A stretch of 64,000 nt of DNA from an uncultured Trichococcus sp. (GTDB lineage Bacteria > Bacillota > Bacilli > Lactobacillales > Aerococcaceae). Shown here one piece after another: positions 1 to 10,082 of this stretch (positions are counted from its first letter, which is position 1; the number at the start of each line of letters is the position of its first letter). Both the position numbers and the translations under genes were made by a program. The stretch spans positions 248,001-312,000 of the forward strand of contig NZ_OY760499.1 in NCBI RefSeq assembly GCF_963663645.1, in the 5' to 3' direction. The notes below the pieces were generated by a model. The model saw only the letters and a program-made list of their open reading frames with translations. It ran no database searches and was not told the DNA's origin.

Positions 1-1251
<1,251 letters not shown>

Positions 1252-1252
1252 G

Positions 1253-1678
1253 ATGGTATACCTGCAAGTGAATGTGGTGACGCCGGATGGTATAGCCTTC
1301 CAGCATCGCGCTAAAGCAGTGACCGCCAAAACAACGGACGGCGGCATAACCATCATGCCAAACCATACCCCGATCATTGTGCCTTTGGCGATCGCCGATC
1401 TGATCGTAACGCGTGTGACCGATGAGTTGGCCCAAAACCATATTGCCGTCAACGGTGGCATCATGGAAGTGCGGGACAACGTGGTCAACATCATTGCGAA
1501 CAGTGCAGAACGCGCACGGGATATCGATATCGACCGTGCAGAAGTCGCGAAAGAACGCGCCGAGAGAAAGATGGCCGAGGCTCGCGACATCAAAAACGAA
1601 AAAGAATTCCAACGCGCGAAGATTTCGCTGTCGAAAGCCGTCAACCGAATCGGTGTTTCGAAGAACAGATCCAGCTGA
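1253..1678 (+). CDS. atpC: F1Fo ATP synthase subunit epsilon
   Basis: Epsilon subunit of the F1 central stalk, which couples rotation to catalysis and can inhibit hydrolysis. At 141 residues it has the usual length. It carries an N-terminal beta-sandwich (GGITIMPNHTPIIVPL, the family's 'NHAPL' region) and a charged C-terminal helical hairpin (RAEVAKERAERKMAEA). The ATG lies one base after the atpD stop, behind AAAGGAGGGGA inside the atpD 3' end. It is the last gene of the atp operon and is followed by a strong terminator. Confidence 0.95.
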   Translation: MVYLQVNVVTPDGIAFQHRAKAVTAKTTDGGITIMPNHTPIIVPLAIADLIVTRVTDELAQNHIAVNGGIMEVRDNVVNIIANSAERARDIDIDRAEVAKERAERKMAEARDIKNEKEFQRAKISLSKAVNRIGVSKNRSS

Positions 1679-1682
1679 GAAA

Positions 1683-1711
1683 AAAGAGGCCAAAGATGGC
1701 CTCTTTTTTTT
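1683..1711 (+). terminator. Intrinsic terminator of the atp operon
   Basis: AAAGAGGCC and GGCCTCTTT form a perfect stem around a short AAAGAT loop, followed by a T run. It starts just after the atpC stop. Confidence 0.93.
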
Positions 1712-1953
1712 GACTCATGTATTTCCTGACGATTAATTAGCGGACGCGTTGATATGCACAGATTATCAGCGGAAATAGCCCGCAATTTCACTTCGTTGTA
1801 TTGTAACATATTATTATACCTGATTAAGAAAACAAATGTAAACGATTTTCTTAGTGAATTCTTAAGGAGTGCCCCGACAAAAACGAGTTTCTTTGTTTTT
1901 TTTTCAAAATATTTATGTTAGTATAGTTTGAGAATATGGGAGGAGTGCGTCGC

Positions 1954-2190
1954 TTGGACATAACGCTGTTTAACGGTATAATAGTATTGCTATCCCATAT
2001 GATATTTATTTTCATTTCTTTCTGGTCGATGAAAGCCATCAGACTTGAAAAATGGATCAGGAAGGGGCACATACGCGAAGCCCGGGTGCTTTATTTCTTT
2101 CTGTCGATTGCTTTAGGCTACACAGTAAGTACGTTTCTGCTTGAGTTGGTGACGACTTCCCGAAACATCAGTTATTTACTGTTCTCATGA
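1954..2190 (+). CDS. DUF1146 family small membrane protein (YwzB-like)
   Basis: Small membrane protein of 78 residues from a TTG start. The TTG is preferred over an in-frame ATG at 1936 because GGGAGGAG (1938-1945) lies 8 bases before it and overlaps the ATG. Two hydrophobic segments (NGIIVLLSHMIFIFISF and YFFLSIALGYTVSTFLL) flank a basic loop with a WxxMKAIRLEKW pattern typical of the family. The gene sits between atpC and murA, the position of its Bacillus relative ywzB. The function of the family is unknown to me. The roughly 240 bases upstream hold the atp terminator and an AT-rich stretch with a possible TATAGT -10 at 1921. Confidence 0.8.
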   Translation: MDITLFNGIIVLLSHMIFIFISFWSMKAIRLEKWIRKGHIREARVLYFFLSIALGYTVSTFLLELVTTSRNISYLLFS

Positions 2191-2309
2191 TCCGCTCGCG
2201 GTTGCACAATCGATGGTTGTTGAACGGGCAAATCAGAGATCCGGTTTTATCAAATAGTTGCATATAAACATACAAATGAGATCACAATTGACTTTCGGAG
2301 GGATTTTTA

Positions 2310-3623
2310 ATGGAAAAAATAATTGTTCGCGGCGGTAATCGCCTTGAAGGGACAGTTAAAGTTGAAGGCGCAAAAAACGCAGTTTTGCCGATTTTGGCTG
2401 CCACACTTTTGGCAAGCGAAGGGCAATCTGTATTGACGAACGTTCCGATACTGTCTGATGTTTTCACAATGAACAATGTTCTGAAACATCTGAATGTCGG
2501 CGTTGAATTTCAAGAAAACAACAACACCATCTTAGCGGATGCATCAAACGACATTAATTTTGAAGCACCATTTGCTTACGTCAGCAAAATGCGCGCATCA
2601 ATCGTCGTAATGGGTCCGCTTTTAGCACGTCTAGGGCACGCGCGCATCGCTTTGCCGGGCGGCTGTGCCATCGGAACGCGGCCGATCGACCTTCACCTGA
2701 AAGGTTTCGAAGCCATGGGGGCGGACATCAAAATCGAAAATGGTTTTGTGGAAGCGAAATGCGACAGATTGGTCGGCGCACGCATCTACTTGGACTTCCC
2801 GAGTGTTGGTGCTACCCAAAACATCATGATGGGCGCTACCTTGGCTGAAGGAACCACCATCATCGAAAACGTCGCACGCGAACCTGAAATCGTTGATTTG
2901 GCGAATTTCTTGAACCGGATGGGCGCGAAAGTGGTCGGAGCGGGAACAGAAACAATCCGTGTCGAAGGCGTTTCAGCCATGAAAGCAACGGAACATTCGA
3001 TCATCCCGGACCGTATCGAAGCAGGAACGTTCATGATCGCAGCTGCAGTCACGAACGGGAATGTGTTCATCGAAGATGCGATTGCCGAACACAACAAACC
3101 GCTGATTTCAAAACTCAAGGAAATGCATGTTGCCTTCCAGGAAGAAGAAAATGGCCTGCGCGTTATCGGTCCACGTTCTTTGAAAGCGACCGACGTCAAA
3201 ACGATGCCGCATCCAGGGTTCCCTACCGACATGCAATCACAAATGACGATTGCGCAATTGGTCTCCCAAGGTACGAGCACAATGACCGAAACGGTATTCG
3301 AAAACCGCTTCATGCACTTGGAAGAGATGCGCCGCATGAATGCTGATTTCAAAGTCGAAGGTCAAACGGTTCTGATCCATGGCAATACTGATCTGCAAGG
3401 TGCAGAAGTATCCGCATCGGATTTACGTGCGGCAGCTGCTTTGATCATCGCCGGCCTTGTTTCCAAAGGCTATACGCGCGTAACGAACTTATCGCATTTG
3501 GATCGCGGTTATTATGAATTCGATAAAAAGCTGCAGTCATTGGGCGCTGATGTGGAACGTGTTACGGAAGATGAAAAAAATGCCTTCAGCGATGCAGATG
3601 TTGAAGCACTTTTCGCAAAATAA
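2310..3623 (+). CDS. murA: UDP-N-acetylglucosamine 1-carboxyvinyltransferase
   Basis: Adds enolpyruvate from phosphoenolpyruvate to UDP-GlcNAc, the first committed step of peptidoglycan synthesis in the cytoplasm. The 437 residues match the family. The substrate loop [14 protein letters not shown] is near residues 22-35. The catalytic loop [13 protein letters not shown] carries Cys119, equivalent to E. coli Cys115, so the enzyme should be fosfomycin-sensitive. The ATG is preceded by CGGAGGG at 9 bases. Gram-positives often carry two murA paralogues; the position between DUF1146 and mbl fits the first copy. Confidence 0.95.
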   Translation: MEKIIVRGGNRLEGTVKVEGAKNAVLPILAATLLASEGQSVLTNVPILSDVFTMNNVLKHLNVGVEFQENNNTILADASNDINFEAPFAYVSKMRASIVVMGPLLARLGHARIALPGGCAIGTRPIDLHLKGFEAMGADIKIENGFVEAKCDRLVGARIYLDFPSVGATQNIMMGATLAEGTTIIENVAREPEIVDLANFLNRMGAKVVGAGTETIRVEGVSAMKATEHSIIPDRIEAGTFMIAAAVTNGNVFIEDAIAEHNKPLISKLKEMHVAFQEEENGLRVIGPRSLKATDVKTMPHPGFPTDMQSQMTIAQLVSQGTSTMTETVFENRFMHLEEMRRMNADFKVEGQTVLIHGNTDLQGAEVSASDLRAAAALIIAGLVSKGYTRVTNLSHLDRGYYEFDKKLQSLGADVERVTEDEKNAFSDADVEALFAK

Positions 3624-3687
3624 GTCGGACAACTGTCGTCCGCAAGATAGCTATTGCTAAATGATGAATGTTTGAGAGGGGAAAAAC

Positions 3688-4740
3688 GTGGCCAGAGATA
3701 TAGGAATCGATTTAGGTACAGCGAACGTACTGATTCACGTTAAGGGGAAAGGCATCGTCTTGAACGAGCCTTCCGTTGTCGCAGTAGACACAAAAACCGG
3801 AAAAGTTTTAGCAGTTGGGGAAGAAGCCTATATGATGGTTGGGCGTACGCCGGCAAACATCAGAGTCATTCGTCCGTTGAAAGGCGGCGTGATCGCAGAC
3901 TTTGACATCACAGAAGCAATGTTGACCCACTTTATCGATCGCTTGAATGTGAAGGGCTTCTTGACCAAGCCGAACATCTTGATCTGTTGCCCGACGAACA
4001 TCACAACAATCGAACAAAAAGCGATCATCCAAGCCGCGGAAAAGAGCGGCGGCAAGAATGTGTATCTGGAGGAAGAACCGAAAGTTGCGGCTGTAGGAGC
4101 CGGCCTTGACATTTTTCAGCCGAACGGAAACATGGTCATCGACATGGGTGGCGGAACGAGTGATATCGCAGTTTTGTCATTGGGCGGCATCGTAACGAGC
4201 AGCTCGATAAAAACGGCTGGTGATAAACTGGATGCCGACATCATGAACTTCGTAAAAAGAGAACACAAATTATTGATCGGCGAGCGTACAGCTGAAAAGA
4301 TCAAAATCACGATCGGAACCGCTTTGGAGCCCGAAAAGGAAGAAAAAATGGAAATCCGCGGACGTGACATGGTGACGGGCCTTCCGCGCACCATCTACAT
4401 CACTTCCAAAGAAGTATACGAAGCGATGCACGAAACCTTGGTGCTTGTCGTGGAACAAGCGAAGGAAGTCTTGGAAATGACGCCGCCTGAGTTGGCTGCG
4501 GACATCATCAATACCGGTATCGTATTGACAGGCGGCGGAGCCTTGATCAGCGGAATCGAGAAACTTTTCTCGAGCGAGTTGAAAGTGCCTGTGTTCGCTG
4601 CGGAAAAACCTTTGGATGCCGTTGCATTGGGAACAGGTATCCTGTTGAATAACATTGACCAAAAGAATCGTCCATCCAATGGGCTTTTCGGATTATTGGC
4701 GCGACTGATCCAAAAAACGAAAATCAAAAAAGGAAGATAG
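3688..4740 (+). CDS. mbl: Rod shape-determining actin homologue Mbl
   Basis: MreB-family actin homologue that forms membrane-associated filaments guiding lateral wall synthesis. At 350 residues it carries the N-terminal phosphate loop IGIDLGTANVLI (5-16), the second phosphate motif DMGGGTSDIA (152-161) and the adenosine motif LTGGGALISG. The C-terminus KKGR is basic. The protein follows the Mbl pattern (ARDIGIDLGTANVLIHVKGKG) more closely than MreB. The start is GTG behind GAGAGGGG. Together with murA upstream and rodA at 48.4 kb it belongs to the elongation machinery. Confidence 0.92.
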   Translation: MARDIGIDLGTANVLIHVKGKGIVLNEPSVVAVDTKTGKVLAVGEEAYMMVGRTPANIRVIRPLKGGVIADFDITEAMLTHFIDRLNVKGFLTKPNILICCPTNITTIEQKAIIQAAEKSGGKNVYLEEEPKVAAVGAGLDIFQPNGNMVIDMGGGTSDIAVLSLGGIVTSSSIKTAGDKLDADIMNFVKREHKLLIGERTAEKIKITIGTALEPEKEEKMEIRGRDMVTGLPRTIYITSKEVYEAMHETLVLVVEQAKEVLEMTPPELAADIINTGIVLTGGGALISGIEKLFSSELKVPVFAAEKPLDAVALGTGILLNNIDQKNRPSNGLFGLLARLIQKTKIKKGR

Positions 4741-4929
4741 GTGAGCGCTGTGAAATTTGATTTCAAACCTGTACTATCAACAGTGATGTGGGTTTTGATA
4801 TTCATGTTGATGGCCTTCATTCTTTTCGGAGCCGGTCTGATGGTCGGATATGGCGTCCTCGGTGACGGTAATCCGATGCTTGTCTTCAGCAGACAGACTT
4901 GGGAACATATCTTCAATTATATCCGTTAA
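4741..4929 (+). CDS. epuA: EpuA-family small membrane protein
   Basis: A 62-residue protein with one transmembrane helix (about residues 15-42, MWVLIFMLMAFILFGAGLM). It resembles the EpuA family, often mislabelled 'RNA polymerase subunit beta', which is commonly found next to murA/mbl in Lactobacillales. The short cytoplasmic N-terminus is basic and the C-terminus TWEHIFNYIR follows the family pattern. Its function is not established to my knowledge. Two GTG starts are possible, at 4741 immediately after the mbl stop or at 4750 (MKFDFKP, closer to the family N-terminus). A strong terminator follows. Confidence 0.72.
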   Translation: MSAVKFDFKPVLSTVMWVLIFMLMAFILFGAGLMVGYGVLGDGNPMLVFSRQTWEHIFNYIR

Positions 4930-4932
4930 GGA

Positions 4933-4986
4933 AACAAGAAAGGCAGACAGGAACGCTTGCGTTCTGTCTGCCTTTCTTGTTTTTTG
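4933..4986 (+). terminator. Intrinsic terminator after epuA
   Basis: A long stem (AACAAGAAAGGCAGACAG pairing with CTGTCTGCCTTTCTTGTT) ends in a T run. It closes the murA-mbl-epuA region and lies 58 bases before repeat array A. Confidence 0.93.
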
Positions 4987-5044
4987 AATAGGTGCGAGCG
5001 GGCGGGGTGCCGGATTCTTTTCGGCGCTTATTCTGTCTGCTGTG

Positions 5045-5172
5045 CTCCGGTGAACGAAGGCTTCGCCGGAGGACAGACACCATTTGGCGGGTATTCTCCG
5101 GCGAGGATGGTCTCGTCGGAGTTCAAGCCGATATCCACCGGTCTCCTCCGGCAAGCGGATGCCTCGCCGGAG
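5045..5172 (+). repeat. 50-bp hairpin repeat array A (3 units)
   Basis: Three quasi-palindromic units at 5045-5071, 5096-5121 and 5146-5172, each CTCCGGYGA-like on the left and TCGCCGGAG-like on the right. The linkers between them (5072-5095, 5122-5145) are both exactly 24 nt. Unit 2 pairs CTCCGGCGAG with CTCGTCGGAG. The array follows the epuA terminator and precedes the convergent clpP terminator. Short open frames across it are compositional artefacts. Confidence 0.88.
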
Positions 5173-5242
5173 CTGCGAACGCGTATCCGCTGCTCTGCTC
5201 GAGTAAAACGGCCACACCCTTGCTTCCCGCGCACCCCAAAAC

Positions 5243-5290
5243 AAAAAGCGAAGACGACCAGCATCCTTCTGTTGGTCGTCTTCGCTTTTT
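5243..5290 (-). terminator. Intrinsic terminator of clpP
   Basis: AAAAAGCGAAGACGACCA pairs with TGGTCGTCTTCGCTTTTT. Read on the minus strand it ends in a T run just after the clpP stop; A/T runs on both sides make it probably bidirectional. Confidence 0.9.
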
Positions 5291-5299
5291 AGCATATAT

Positions 5300-5893
5300 T
5301 TATTTCAAAGATTTTGAATTGACCATGACTTCGTCGATCAAACCGTAATCTTTCGCTTGTTGCGCGGTCATGTAGTTGTCGCGGTCGGTATCGCGTTCGA
5401 TGATTTCCATCGGTTGTCCTGTACGTTCCGCCAAAATTTTGTTCAGGCGTTCGCGTGTCTGTAGGATGTGACGGGCTGCGATTTCGATCTCGGTTGCTTG
5501 ACCTTGAGCGCCGCCAAGTGGTTGGTGGATCATGATTTCAGCGTTCGGCAACGCGAAACGTTTGCCTTTCTCGCCGGCAGTCAACAAGAAGCTGCCCATT
5601 GAAGCTGCCATACCCATTGCGATTGTCTGAACATCCGCCTTGATGAAGTTCATTGTATCGTAGATGGCCAATCCGGAAGAAACGCTGCCGCCTGGAGAGT
5701 TGATGTAGATGTAGATATCTTTTTCTGAATCTTGCGCATCCAAGAATAGCAATTGCGCGATGACGGAGTTCGCCGTATTATCATCGATCGGGCCGCTCAA
5801 CATGATGATGCGATCCTTCAGAAGACGGGAATAAATATCATACGCACGTTCACCACGGGATGATTGTTCGATTACTGTAGGGATTAAATTCAT
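5300..5893 (-). CDS. clpP: ATP-dependent Clp protease proteolytic subunit
   Basis: Serine peptidase that forms the tetradecameric chamber of ClpCP/ClpXP/ClpEP and degrades damaged, regulatory and SsrA-tagged proteins in the cytoplasm. The 197 residues and the triad Ser98 (GMAASMGSF), His123 (MIHQPLGG) and Asp172 match the family. No propeptide is evident. It is transcribed alone, with a CtsR-type operator over its promoter (5945-5973) and its own terminator. It is functionally linked to smpB (21.4 kb) and ssrA (30.1 kb), which make its tagged substrates. Confidence 0.97.
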   Translation of the reverse strand: MNLIPTVIEQSSRGERAYDIYSRLLKDRIIMLSGPIDDNTANSVIAQLLFLDAQDSEKDIYIYINSPGGSVSSGLAIYDTMNFIKADVQTIAMGMAASMGSFLLTAGEKGKRFALPNAEIMIHQPLGGAQGQATEIEIAARHILQTRERLNKILAERTGQPMEIIERDTDRDNYMTAQQAKDYGLIDEVMVNSKSLK

Positions 5894-5944
5894 ATATGTT
5901 TCCTCCTCGTTCGTTTGAATGAACAGTTTTTCTTTACATGGTTT

Positions 5945-5973
5945 ATTTTAACTTATTGGTCAGAAAAGGTCAA
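5945..5973 (-). promoter_or_regulatory. clpP promoter with CtsR operator
   Basis: On the minus strand, TTGACC (-35, plus coordinates 5968-5973) and TAAAAT (-10, 5945-5950) are separated by 17 bases. On the plus strand, GGTCAGAAAAGGTCAA (5958-5973) matches the CtsR direct heptad repeat GGTCAAANANRGTCAAA and covers the -35 and spacer. This predicts class III heat-shock repression by CtsR. The rest of 5894-6107 shows no gene. Confidence 0.85.
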
Positions 5974-6107
5974 TTGTAATGTTTGGCCTTTAGGCTCGCG
6001 TTTTCTGATGAAATATACCTTAGTCAATCATATCGTTTCAGTCAGCAAATGTCCAAAAATAGATTTTGAAAATGCAGATTGGATTCAGGGTGAGGTAAGA
6101 TGGAAAT

Positions 6108-6146
6108 AAAAAAATCTCCGCTTCCGCTTGGGAAAGGAGATTTTTT
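6108..6146 (-). terminator. Terminator downstream of tRNA-Arg
   Basis: AAAATCTCC and GGAGATTTT form a stem with A and T runs on both sides. It lies 54 bases 3' of the minus-strand tRNA. Confidence 0.8.
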
Positions 6147-6199
6147 GCATTTGTTTTGCATTCAAAATCCGAAAACGTTGATGCATCAATAAAATGGTA

Positions 6200-6271
6200 C
6201 GTCTCCTGAGGGAATCGAACCCCCATCTCAAGAACCGGAATCTTACGTGATATCCATTACACCAAGGAGAC
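6200..6271 (-). tRNA. tRNA-Arg (anticodon CCG)
   Basis: Read on the minus strand, a 72-nt cloverleaf has acceptor stem GTCTCCT/AGGAGAC, anticodon arm TAAGA-TTCCGGT-TCTTG giving anticodon CCG (Arg, CGG codons), and T-loop GGTTCGATTCC. The discriminator base is G and CCA is not encoded. Confidence 0.93.
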
Positions 6272-6429
6272 ATGCAACATAGAAAATTATAACCCATAGC
6301 GTGAAAGATAGCAAGAGGGAAATTAAACTCGAAACCGCAGGCTGATTTGGGCGCTGATCCGTCTCAACAGAACGGCCAGGAAAATGACGGAACAACAGTC
6401 CAGCCGGGCCTGAAATTAACTGCATTCCG

Positions 6430-6468
6430 TTGAAAACGATTTCAATAACGGTCTGCGTGTGATAAAAT
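6430..6468 (+). promoter_or_regulatory. cre (CcpA) site and promoter of the sigma-54 gene
   Basis: TTGAAAACGATTTCAA (6430-6445) fits the cre consensus WTGNNARCGNWWWCAW at every position. It ends at a putative -35 (TTCAAT, 6441-6446), 16 bases before TAAAAT (6463-6468), so CcpA binding would block RNA polymerase. Carbon catabolite repression of the downstream gene is inferred. Confidence 0.78.
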
Positions 6469-6496
6469 GATTCTGAAAAGGTGAGGAGGGATTGGT

Positions 6497-7591
6497 GTGT
6501 CGGTTATATCAAGTATACATATGGATAAGGAAAGCTTGGAGGAATCGCTGAAACTTGTGGGATACGACAACGAGGAATTATTCGCTTATCTTCAACAAAA
6601 AGCGTTGGGCAATCCTTTGATCGAAGTGAAAATCAATAAAGAGTTCGATGAACGCGCTGTAAAAGAAAAAACGGTAGTGTACAAGCCGGATAAGGACGAT
6701 CCGATGGACACTGTTTCCGCAATGGATCAAGTGTTTGAAGAAGTGCCGGCGTTGGATACTTTTTTGTTGGAACAAATCCATGCAAACATGCGGGATACAC
6801 CCTTGCGTGATTTGGTTTTATTTTTGGTGGCATTCATCAATCCGGAAGGTTACGTCACCATCGATCTGAACGAAGCTGCAGAACAGAAGGGCGTCGAACC
6901 GATTGTGATGTTGGACGCATTGACGCTGCTGCACCAATTGGATCCCCCTGGTGTGGGTGCCCGGAATCTGCAGGAATGTCTGATGCTGCAGACGGAGCGG
7001 GATGACCATGCGCCGGAAATCGCTTATTATGTCCTGGAAAATTTCTTCACGAAATTCAGTGATAAAAACTGGCAAGCGATAGCGGATGAAATGGATGTGG
7101 ATTTGACCGATGTGAAAAGTGTATTTGAGTATGTCCAAACGTTGGACCCAACCCCGGGATCGGCATTCGGCGATGATAGTCTTTCTTTGCCGAGGCCGGA
7201 TCTTTATCTGCAGCTGGTGGATGGACATCTGACTGTGAAATACAATGAGTGGGCTTCTCCGTTTGTTGTTTTCCAAAAAGAATATTATGAAGAGATGATG
7301 CAGCATGAAGATGAAGCTGTGCAACAATTTCTGGCAGCGAAGAAAACGGAATGGGAGCAGCTGCGCTCGGCATTGGCATTCAGGAAGGAATTGCTGCTTG
7401 CGGCGGGAGAACTGATCTGCAACTTGCAGAAAGGCTTTTTTCTGGAAGGTCGAGAATTGGAACCACTTGATGTGAATCGTTTGGCCGAAGATTTGGCGGT
7501 CCCGATCACCGTCATGCGCGAAGAAATATTGGGGAAGATGATCGAAACAGACCGTGGGACGTTTTTGTTGCACCAGTTGTGCGGTGAATAG
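6497..7591 (+). CDS. rpoN: RNA polymerase sigma-54 factor, truncated (no RpoN box)
   Basis: Sigma-54 directs RNA polymerase to -24/-12 promoters and, in Lactobacillales, mainly serves LevR-type activators of mannose-class PTS operons. The 364 residues show the region I end (ELFAYLQQKALGNPLIEV, residues 27-44), the core-binding domain (LHQLDPPGVGARNLQECL; LDPTPGSAFGD) and the start of the HTH domain (ETDRGTFLL). The protein stops there. The usual last 60-70 residues with the ARRTVAKYRE 'RpoN box', which reads the -24 element, are missing, and region I is also short. Weak RpoN-box resemblance persists downstream in another frame. The gene is therefore either decaying or a protein with changed function. 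The start behind GGTGAGGAGGGA could be GTG/TTG variants near 6497. Confidence 0.8.
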   Translation: MSVISSIHMDKESLEESLKLVGYDNEELFAYLQQKALGNPLIEVKINKEFDERAVKEKTVVYKPDKDDPMDTVSAMDQVFEEVPALDTFLLEQIHANMRDTPLRDLVLFLVAFINPEGYVTIDLNEAAEQKGVEPIVMLDALTLLHQLDPPGVGARNLQECLMLQTERDDHAPEIAYYVLENFFTKFSDKNWQAIADEMDVDLTDVKSVFEYVQTLDPTPGSAFGDDSLSLPRPDLYLQLVDGHLTVKYNEWASPFVVFQKEYYEEMMQHEDEAVQQFLAAKKTEWEQLRSALAFRKELLLAAGELICNLQKGFFLEGRELEPLDVNRLAEDLAVPITVMREEILGKMIETDRGTFLLHQLCGE

Positions 7592-7593
7592 GC

Positions 7594-7790
7594 TGTAAAA
7601 CAGCGATAATAATTAAAAAAGATGCGAAACGCTAAACAATAACGGGACGCTCCCCGACCCTTGTTGAAAAGTTGCTGTATCAAGGTTTTCTGAAAGCGTG
7701 CATCCAAAAGACAATCGGATTATAGGGTACTCGTGATATATTGAACGAATCTATTTCGGGGGAAATCGAATTAATTTGCCAAAACGCTTG
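7594..7790 (+). pseudogene. Possible decayed C-terminus of the sigma-54 gene
   Basis: In a different frame from the upstream gene, the translation from 7594 gives KTAIIIKKDAKR, a stop, then SPTLVEKLLYQGFLKA and QKTIGL before another stop. The order resembles the sigma-54 C-terminus (IKxLIKK ... SDQxIVELL ... RRTVAKYR). The match is by eye and weak. The rest of the 7592-7959 gap contains only the cggR promoter and leader. Confidence 0.35.
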
Positions 7791-7816
7791 AAACGTCTAG
7801 TGTTTACTGTTAAAAT
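7788..7816 (+). promoter_or_regulatory. Promoter of the cggR-glycolytic operon
   Basis: TTGAAA (7788-7793), a 17-base spacer, and TAAAAT (7811-7816). The roughly 140-base leader before cggR can fold around GACGGAAT ... ATTCCATC. I do not see an unambiguous CggR double operator downstream of the -10. Confidence 0.75.
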
Positions 7817-7959
7817 GATGTAGTAAAGACGAGGGGAGAACAGACGGAATTAAAAAATATTTACAGTCTTATTCCATCTCTCCTGATAAGAAATAAACGA
7901 GGACCGCCTAAGGTTGCAGCGGGGCGAAAAGCGTCCACGTGCAAATGAAGAGGGTTTTT

Positions 7960-8997
7960 ATGGAAGAGTCTATTTCAGTCTTGCAGCAAATAGTCCCGGA
8001 CATTATGTCAGTCCTTCAAAATCGTTACCATATCATGCGTAATATCCAAATGTATGCTCCAGTCGGGAGACGTGTCCTGGCCGATAAAGTTTCCTTATCA
8101 GAAAGGACTTTACGGACCGAGACAGATTTTTTGCGGAAACAAGGTCTTCTTTCCAGCTCGAAGAACGGGATGGAATTGACTGAGGAAGGCAAAAAAATCT
8201 TTCTTCAACTGGAAAGGTTCATGCGGTTGCTGCTGAATATGAATGCGAAAGAAAAGGCGTTAGCGGATTATTTGAACATTCAATTTTGTAGGATTGTTCC
8301 TGGCGATAGTGATGAAGATGCATCCATTTTGGATGAAATCGGAAAAACAGCCGCCAAAGAACTACATGCACTATTGCCGGCAGGCGAATTTATCGTTGCT
8401 GTTGCTGGCGGGAGTACAATGGCGCGGGCTGCCGAACATTTTTCACCCGAATTGTCCCAGAACAGGAATTTCATTTTTGTTCCGACACGAGGCGGTTTGG
8501 GAGAATCGATGTCGATTCAAGCCAACAGTGTCAGCGATCGCATGGCGCAATTGGTCGGTGGTGAGAACATGGCGCTTTTCGTTCCCGATAACTTGAGCGA
8601 AAAAGCTTATGCATCAATGAAATCCGAGCCATCAATCAAACATACCTTATCCGTTATGAAAAAGGCAAACTGCTTGTTATATAGCATCGGTAATGCTAAA
8701 GTAATGATGGAAAGACGCAGGATGTCGCATGGGTTGATTTCGTCCCTAGAAGCGCATAATGCAGTAGGTGAAGCCTTTGGCTGTTACTTCAACGAGAACG
8801 GCGAAATCGTCTATCGATTGTCCCGGTTCGGACTTCAGATTGAAGAAATCGAAAAGATCCCGTACGCGATGGCCATTGCAGGGGGAAGCACAAAAGCCAA
8901 GGCAATTAAAGCATTCATGAAATATGCCCCGCATCAAACATGGCTGGTTACGGATGAGGGTGCAGCTAATCTGATTTTAAAAGGGGTAACCCTTTAA
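7960..8997 (+). CDS. cggR: Central glycolytic genes regulator CggR
   Basis: SorC/DeoR-family repressor of the gapA operon; in Bacillus it is released by fructose-1,6-bisphosphate. The N-terminal winged HTH (RRVLADKVSLSERTLRTETDFLRKQGLL) is followed by the sugar-binding domain with the VAVAGGSTMARAAEHF and AIAGGSTKAKAIKAFM segments. The ATG at 7960 (345 residues, near the Bacillus length) has AAGAGGG five bases upstream and is preferred over GTG 7939 and ATG 7945. gapA follows 39 bases after its stop with no terminator, so it is co-transcribed and autoregulated. Confidence 0.93.
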   Translation: MEESISVLQQIVPDIMSVLQNRYHIMRNIQMYAPVGRRVLADKVSLSERTLRTETDFLRKQGLLSSSKNGMELTEEGKKIFLQLERFMRLLLNMNAKEKALADYLNIQFCRIVPGDSDEDASILDEIGKTAAKELHALLPAGEFIVAVAGGSTMARAAEHFSPELSQNRNFIFVPTRGGLGESMSIQANSVSDRMAQLVGGENMALFVPDNLSEKAYASMKSEPSIKHTLSVMKKANCLLYSIGNAKVMMERRRMSHGLISSLEAHNAVGEAFGCYFNENGEIVYRLSRFGLQIEEIEKIPYAMAIAGGSTKAKAIKAFMKYAPHQTWLVTDEGAANLILKGVTL

Positions 8998-9036
8998 AAT
9001 AAAAATTTTGACTTATCCTAAGGAGGAAATCTCAGT

Positions 9037-10038
9037 ATGACAGTAAAAGTTGGTATTAACGGTTTTGGACGTATTGGACGTTTAGCATTCCGCCGTATTC
9101 AAGAAGTAGAAGGAATCGAAGTTGTAGCAATCAATGACTTGACTGACGCTAAAATGTTGGCTCACTTATTGAAATATGATACAACTCAAGGCAGATTCAA
9201 TGGTGATGTAGAAGTTAATGACGGATTCTTCACTGTAAACGGAAAAGACATCAAAGTGTTATCACAACGTAACCCAGCAGATCTTCCATGGGCAGAACTT
9301 GGCGTAGAGTTCGTATTGGAATGTACTGGTTTCTTCATGAGCAAATCAGGCGCTCAAGCTCACGTTGATGCAGGCGCTAAACGTGTTCTGTTATCTGCTC
9401 CAGCAGGCAGCGACGTTAAAACAATCGTTTATAACGTTAACCACAGCGAATTGAATGCTGACGATGTTATCGTTTCAGGCGCATCTTGCACAACTAACTG
9501 TTTAGCTCCAATGGCTAAAGTATTGAACGATGAATTCGGAATCGTTGAAGGCTTAATGACTACAATCCACGCATACACTGGCGACCAAAACACTTTGGAT
9601 GCTCCACATCCTAAAGGTGACTTCCGTCGTGCGCGTGCTGCTGCAGCAAACATCGTTCCTAACACAACTGGTGCTGCTAAAGCTATCGGTGACGTATTGC
9701 CTGAATTGAAAGGCAAATTGGACGGAGCTGCTCAACGTGTTCCAGTTCCTACCGGTTCATTGACTGAATTAGTTACTGTATTGGACAAAGCTGTAACTGT
9801 TGAAGAAATCAATGCTGCTATGAAAGCTGCTTCTAACGAATCTTACGGCTACACTGAAGATCAATTAGTTTCAAGCGATATCGTAGGCATCAACTTCGGT
9901 TCTTTATTCGATGCAACACAAACTAAAGTAATGACAGTTGGAGACAAGCAATTAGTTAAAACTGTTGCTTGGTACGACAATGAAATGTCTTACGCTTCAC
10001 AATTAGTTCGTACTTTAGTAGAATTTGCTAGCTTATAA
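9037..10038 (+). CDS. gapA: Glyceraldehyde-3-phosphate dehydrogenase (NAD)
   Basis: Oxidises glyceraldehyde-3-phosphate to 1,3-bisphosphoglycerate with NAD. It is 333 residues long. The Rossmann start [15 protein letters not shown] is followed by Asp34 (AINDLTD), indicating NAD preference. The catalytic pair is Cys151 ([12 protein letters not shown]) and His178. Strong AAGGAGG at 9 bases from ATG and A/T-ending codons (TTA, GTA, GCT), unlike most neighbours, point to very high expression. A hairpin follows before pgk. Confidence 0.98.
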   Translation: MTVKVGINGFGRIGRLAFRRIQEVEGIEVVAINDLTDAKMLAHLLKYDTTQGRFNGDVEVNDGFFTVNGKDIKVLSQRNPADLPWAELGVEFVLECTGFFMSKSGAQAHVDAGAKRVLLSAPAGSDVKTIVYNVNHSELNADDVIVSGASCTTNCLAPMAKVLNDEFGIVEGLMTTIHAYTGDQNTLDAPHPKGDFRRARAAAANIVPNTTGAAKAIGDVLPELKGKLDGAAQRVPVPTGSLTELVTVLDKAVTVEEINAAMKAASNESYGYTEDQLVSSDIVGINFGSLFDATQTKVMTVGDKQLVKTVAWYDNEMSYASQLVRTLVEFASL

Positions 10039-10082
10039 GATCACGTCTTTCATCTATTGAAAGCTGAATCGTAGAAGATAAC

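Noticed and set aside
4957-5348. Open frames of about 78-172 codons across array A on both strands
   Set aside because: They coincide with the repeat array and two terminators; no ribosome site or family.
7641-7665. CGGGAC-containing stretch as a CggR operator
   Set aside because: It lies about 140 bases upstream of the cggR promoter and the downstream half-sites do not match the Bacillus operator; it overlaps the possible sigma-54 remnant.
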